A DNA stretch of 64,000 bases from Pseudohoeflea sp964511625. GTDB taxonomy: Bacteria > Pseudomonadota > Alphaproteobacteria > Rhizobiales > Rhizobiaceae. Shown here piece by piece: positions 60,615 to 64,000 of the stretch (positions are counted from its first letter, which is position 1; each line of letters opens with the position of its first letter). The position numbers and the translations under genes are program-made. The stretch lies in the NCBI GenBank assembly GCA_964511625.1, contig CAZEJG010000002.1, positions 62,001 through 126,000 on the forward strand. The letters run 5' to 3'. The notes beneath the pieces were generated by a model. That model made no database searches and was not told the DNA's origin. It was given only the letters and a program-made list of their open reading frames with translations.

Positions 60615-62942
60615 ATGCTGCCAACCACTCGGGACAATGATGCGGCAGAGGTCAGGCTGTCTTTTGTCCGATCCCTGTATCTCAAGCGCGGTACCCTGTT
60701 TACCGGCTTGATTGCGCACGTCGTCACGGCTTCGGCCATCTTCTTCAAGACCCAGGACAGCTTCTACATCCTCTGCGGCCTCGGCTACGTGCTGATCTGG
60801 TCCCTGCGCATGCTGGTGATGTTCGCCTTCGACAAGCGCGATACGACCAGCATTTCCATGAGCGAGACGCTGAAATGGGAGCGCGCCTACGTGGCCGGTT
60901 CAGTCGTGGTGGCCAGCTGGCTCGGGATCATGTGCGCCTATGCGCTTGTCGTGTCCCGTGATCCCTTCGCCGAGCTGGCCGCGATCTCGATCACGCTGGC
61001 CAGCCTGATTTCCGTCGTCGGCCGCAATTTCGGATCACGCTTCAACGTCGACATGATGATCCTGGCGGTCTGCATACCGCTGACGACCGGCTTCCTTATC
61101 CTGCGCGATCCCTTCATGGTGGTTCTGGCGGTCCTTCTGCTGCCGCTTTTCATGACCACCCGTTCCATGGCGAACGGCGTGCGCGAGTTTCTCTTCAATA
61201 CCGTCATGGCAGAGCGCAAGGCCGCACAGCTCGCCGAGCGTTTCGACATTGCGCTCAACAACATGTCGCACGGTCTTTTCATGCTCGACGGCGACGGCCG
61301 GATCGAGGTGCTGAACAACAAGGCCCGCGAGATCTTTCGTGTCCAGGCCAATATCGATTTGCGCGGGCGCACGCTGCGGCTCGCGCTCAGGCTCGCCGCA
61401 CGCAACGGCATTCTCCCGGTGGCCGATCTCGAAAGCGTCACCCGGCGGATCGAAAACCTGGCCAGCGGCCGCGACCGCCGGCTGCTGATCCGGTTCAGCG
61501 ACGACACCTGGCTGGAATTCACCTCGCGGCTGCGCGGCGGAAACGGCGTCGTGCTGATCTTCGAAGACGTTACCGCGCGTATCCGCCAGGAGGAGAAGAT
61601 CCTGCAGATGGCGCGCTACGATTCGCTGACCGGTCTGCCAAACCGCTCCTGGTTTCAGGATCTGGCCTCGTCCCGGCTGGCGAAACTGAAGAAGAACCGC
61701 CAGGTCGCGCTGGCCGTTTTCGATCTCGACGACTTCAAGCACGTCAACGATACCAAAGGACACGTGGCTGGCGACCGGCTGCTTCAGGCCGTGGCATCGA
61801 ATCTGAAGACGGTTTGCGGCGACCAGCTTGTCAGTTCCCGCTTCGGCGGCGACGAGTTCGTGCTGTTCTTCCCGGATGTCACCGACTATTCGATGCTCAG
61901 CGACTGGATGGACCGGATATCGAACGCCTTGTGCGGCGAGTACCAGATCGACGGCAATCGCATCTTCGTGACGGTCAGCGGCGGTGTGGCGCTCTCGCTT
62001 GCCGGGGCCGCTGTTCTCGAGGACCTCCACATCCGAGCCGACCTGGCGCTCTACGACGCCAAACGCCGCGACAAGAACCGCTGGTCGCTGTTCGTCGAAT
62101 CCATGGACGAGAAATACTCGGCCCGACAGAAGCTCAAGGTCGATCTGCGCGAAGCCATCGTCAACGGGACGATCGGCGTGGCCTACCAGCCGATGTTCCT
62201 GCCCGACGGCACCCGCATCGCCGGTGCCGAAGCCCTGTCGCGCTGGCGGCATCCGGAGCTCGGCCCGATCTCGCCGGCCGTCTATATTCCGCTCGCGGAG
62301 GAAATGGGGATCGTCAACGAACTGACGCGCTGCATGATCAATCGCGCGGTGGAGGACTGTGCCGCATGGCGCGAGGACCTCTTCGTCTCGGTCAACCTGT
62401 CCGCGCATGATCTGGCGAATACGGAGATCGTCCGTGTGGTCGACGAAGCGCTGGCGCGACACAACGTGCCGGCGGACCGGCTTCACCTCGAAATTACCGA
62501 AAGCGCTCTCGTCGACGACCCGAATTCGGTGCGCCGGATCCTCGAAACCTTCCGGTCGCGGGGCATAACGATTGCCATCGACGATTTCGGAACGGGCTAT
62601 TCGAGCCTGAGCTATCTCGACATCCTGCCCCTCAACAAGGTCAAGATCGATCGCGCCTTCGTCGCCAACATTACCGAGGACGCGCGCAAGCTCAAACTCC
62701 TGCGCGGCATCGTCAATCTCTCCAGGGAGCTTGGCCTGTCGATCGTCATCGAGGGCGTGGAAACCGAGGAGCAGTTGCAGGTCATCCTGGAAAACGACTG
62801 TGCCGACCTGATACAGGGCTTCATCTTCGGCGCTCCGATGCCCGCAGCCGCCTTCCAGGATCTCGCCGAACGCATGGCGAAATCCGTTTCCGAGGGCGAC
62901 GCTAAGCCGGTTCGCAAGTCGCAGCGCCCCGCAAGCCGCTAA
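60615..62942 (+). CDS. Membrane GGDEF-EAL cyclic-di-GMP protein with PAS domain
   Basis: This 775-residue protein has about six N-terminal helices (to residue 195), a PAS domain (RFDIALNNMSHGLFMLDGDGRIEVLNNKA, seen in parts), a GGDEF domain with intact SRFGGDEFV at about 409-416, and an EAL domain with AEALSRWRHPE at about 538. The EAL residues for metal and catalysis are all visible: VNLSAHD, HLEITES, IDDFGTGYSS, KVKIDRAFV, VIEGVETEEQL and IQGFIFG. Both synthesis and breakdown of c-di-GMP are therefore possible. No RxxD inhibitory site is found before GGDEF. The start at 60615 has a weak ribosome site. Confidence 0.92.
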   Translation: MLPTTRDNDAAEVRLSFVRSLYLKRGTLFTGLIAHVVTASAIFFKTQDSFYILCGLGYVLIWSLRMLVMFAFDKRDTTSISMSETLKWERAYVAGSVVVASWLGIMCAYALVVSRDPFAELAAISITLASLISVVGRNFGSRFNVDMMILAVCIPLTTGFLILRDPFMVVLAVLLLPLFMTTRSMANGVREFLFNTVMAERKAAQLAERFDIALNNMSHGLFMLDGDGRIEVLNNKAREIFRVQANIDLRGRTLRLALRLAARNGILPVADLESVTRRIENLASGRDRRLLIRFSDDTWLEFTSRLRGGNGVVLIFEDVTARIRQEEKILQMARYDSLTGLPNRSWFQDLASSRLAKLKKNRQVALAVFDLDDFKHVNDTKGHVAGDRLLQAVASNLKTVCGDQLVSSRFGGDEFVLFFPDVTDYSMLSDWMDRISNALCGEYQIDGNRIFVTVSGGVALSLAGAAVLEDLHIRADLALYDAKRRDKNRWSLFVESMDEKYSARQKLKVDLREAIVNGTIGVAYQPMFLPDGTRIAGAEALSRWRHPELGPISPAVYIPLAEEMGIVNELTRCMINRAVEDCAAWREDLFVSVNLSAHDLANTEIVRVVDEALARHNVPADRLHLEITESALVDDPNSVRRILETFRSRGITIAIDDFGTGYSSLSYLDILPLNKVKIDRAFVANITEDARKLKLLRGIVNLSRELGLSIVIEGVETEEQLQVILENDCADLIQGFIFGAPMPAAAFQDLAERMAKSVSEGDAKPVRKSQRPASR

Positions 62943-63071
62943 GCGAGCGAAAACATTTCCTCAAATCTTGCCGGTACTATTTAGGGTTATTGGCTCAAAA
63001 CCCCTAAAATGCGGCCGTTTCCGTTAACCACGTTGTCAAATGTGAGGTCTCGCCTCGCTGTTAGGCATTGC

Positions 63072-63086
63072 TTAACAGAGAGTTAA
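63072..63086 (+). promoter_or_regulatory. CtrA-type binding site upstream of the FeeM-like gene
   Basis: TTAACAGAGAGTTAA is an exact TTAA-N7-TTAA box, with a further TTAA at 63089. It lies 40 bases before the start at 63127, consistent with activation of that gene by the cell-cycle regulator CtrA. Confidence 0.55.
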
Positions 63087-63126
63087 AGTTAAACTTTTAT
63101 CCAATGGTTTTCCTTTGGGGGCGAGT

Positions 63127-63861
63127 ATGCGGGTCGAACAAAAAGGAACGTCGGGTTTCGTCAATCGGATGATGCGGTTGCTCGAGAATGTCGAATACCG
63201 ACGGGTTGAAACGAGCGAGGATCTCGAGGCTGTGGCCCGGATCCGTTACAAGGCGTATGACCCTATCGGCATGGCGCCGAAGACGGGGAATGTCCTCATC
63301 GACGAGGAGGACTTTGCGCCCAATGCCCACGTGATCGGCATCTACTACGAGGAAAACCTCGTCTCGACGATCCGTATCCACCACGTCACGCAGAAGCATC
63401 CGACCGGAATGGCGATGACCTATTTCCGGGACGTGATGGAGCCGCTTCTCGATGCCGGACGGACCTTCATCGATCCGGTGCGCTTCGCCGCCGATCCTCA
63501 GGCCGTCCGCGAATTGCCCGGCATCCCCTATCTGACGTTGCGCGTGGCGACGATGGCGACCGACTTCTTCGATGCCGACTATTGCCTTTCGGTGGTCAAG
63601 CCGAACCACACGGCCTTCTACACGCGGGTCTTCAATTCGAAGCCGCTGATCGAGCCGCGCCACATCATGCCCTACGACATCACCGTCGGGCTCTACGGTT
63701 CCGATGCGCGGGTGGAACTGCAGGGAATTTATCGCCGCTTCCCGTTCTTCAATTCGGAAGCCTTCGAGCGCCGGATGATGTTCGCCCCGGCGTCCAGCAT
63801 CGGTGCGCCGGTTCTGACCGTGCGTCCGACGGCGCGTTACGCCCAGGCACGCGTCCACTGA
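63127..63861 (+). CDS. FeeM-like N-acyl amino acid synthase / GNAT-fold acyltransferase
   Basis: This 244-residue protein resembles the N-acyl amino acid synthase (FeeM) core, a GNAT-fold relative of LuxI-type synthases that transfers an acyl chain from acyl carrier protein. Features are EYRRVETSEDLEAVARIRYKAY near the start, ENLVSTIRIHHVT, the FIDPVRFAADPQAVRELPGIPYLTLRVATMATDFF region and KPNHTAFYTRVFNSKPL. The start at 63127 follows GGGGG; a TTG 12 bases earlier is in frame. The product and acceptor are unknown. A CtrA-type site precedes it and a terminator follows. Confidence 0.8.
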   Translation: MRVEQKGTSGFVNRMMRLLENVEYRRVETSEDLEAVARIRYKAYDPIGMAPKTGNVLIDEEDFAPNAHVIGIYYEENLVSTIRIHHVTQKHPTGMAMTYFRDVMEPLLDAGRTFIDPVRFAADPQAVRELPGIPYLTLRVATMATDFFDADYCLSVVKPNHTAFYTRVFNSKPLIEPRHIMPYDITVGLYGSDARVELQGIYRRFPFFNSEAFERRMMFAPASSIGAPVLTVRPTARYAQARVH

Positions 63862-63878
63862 TCAAAGCGACAGTCTAA

Positions 63879-63917
63879 AAAGGGGCGGGGGGCTACGTTG
63901 CTCCCGCCTTTTCTTTG
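63879..63917 (+). terminator. Terminator of the FeeM-like gene
   Basis: AAAAAGGGGCGGG pairs with CCCGCCTTTT (two G bulged) and ends TTTTCTTT, about 17 bases after the stop codon. Confidence 0.7.
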
Positions 63918-64000
63918 CCTCGAGAGCGCTGGCGTGAATGATCGCGGCCGCAGCTACGTCGCGTATCAGCAGCAAATTCAATGTCTTCCGGGCATCGCAG

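Noticed and set aside
63939..64000. Possible start of a further plus-strand gene (ATG at 63939 or GTG at 63934)
   Set aside because: Only about 20 codons are visible in either frame, with no family match, so the strand and frame cannot be decided.

Overview
The window is GC-rich, densely coding chromosomal DNA from an alphaproteobacterium, most likely a member of the Hyphomicrobiales (Rhizobiales) close to the Rhizobiaceae. The assignment rests on the protein families seen (TakP-type TRAP receptors, D-hydroxyproline enzymes, a fused indolepyruvate ferredoxin oxidoreductase, a discrete-type GltX) and on regulatory motifs typical of that class: CtrA-type TTAA-N7-TTAA boxes, an EcfG-type GGAAC-N17-CGTT promoter, a rhizobial-style Pho box, and an ornithine decarboxylase with a long structured leader. 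I see no phage, IS element, CRISPR array, rRNA or tRNA. Which species it is cannot be told from the sequence alone.

1-10 kb: a CUT1 sugar ABC transporter (receptor plus the start of a permease) is divergent from a LacI regulator, with two operator-like sites between them. Next come ferredoxin-NADP reductase and a four-gene catabolic operon on the minus strand (Ldh2-type dehydrogenase, iron alcohol dehydrogenase, succinate-semialdehyde-type dehydrogenase, alpha/beta hydrolase) with a divergent GntR/FCD regulator. The operon resembles a gamma-hydroxybutyrate/gamma-lactone pathway. A DJ-1/PfpI protein follows.

10-15 kb: polyphosphate kinase 2, a MraY-like membrane transferase with an altered His motif, and a divergent secreted phytase/esterase-like protein behind a good Pho box. 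15-25 kb: lysS and gltX, xylulokinase, a PcaD-type lactonase, a hydroxyproline epimerase/dehydrogenase pair overlapping trhO, and a KDPG/KHG aldolase.

25-38 kb: a DUF533 protein, a DctBD-type two-component system and the DctPQM TRAP transporter it probably controls through a near-perfect sigma-54 promoter. After the TRAP terminator lies a candidate CUCCUCCC-motif small RNA under a CtrA-type box. Then come an aminotransferase, GNAT proteins, a nickel/cobalt exporter with a DUF1007 partner, and a LysR regulator. 38-50 kb: ornithine decarboxylase with a speF-type leader, a GNAT protein, a second candidate small RNA (EcfG promoter, hairpins, strong terminator), a membrane-anchored AraC regulator, a Cache chemoreceptor, a CobW GTPase with a WD40 partner, MarR and LacI regulators, a 2-hydroxyacid dehydrogenase and a gamma-glutamyl-GABA hydrolase.

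50-64 kb: two tandem TakP-type TRAP receptors (about 83% identical) and, on the opposite strand beyond an MDR oxidoreductase, a single TakQM membrane pair that probably serves both. Then the 1159-residue indolepyruvate ferredoxin oxidoreductase, an AT-rich gap with a perfect palindrome, a membrane GGDEF-EAL protein, and a FeeM-like N-acyltransferase behind another CtrA-type box.

No single unmistakable new system stands out. The best leads are the two candidate small RNAs, the Pho-box phytase-like locus with its MraY-like neighbour, and the blc-like operon with an unrelated hydrolase.
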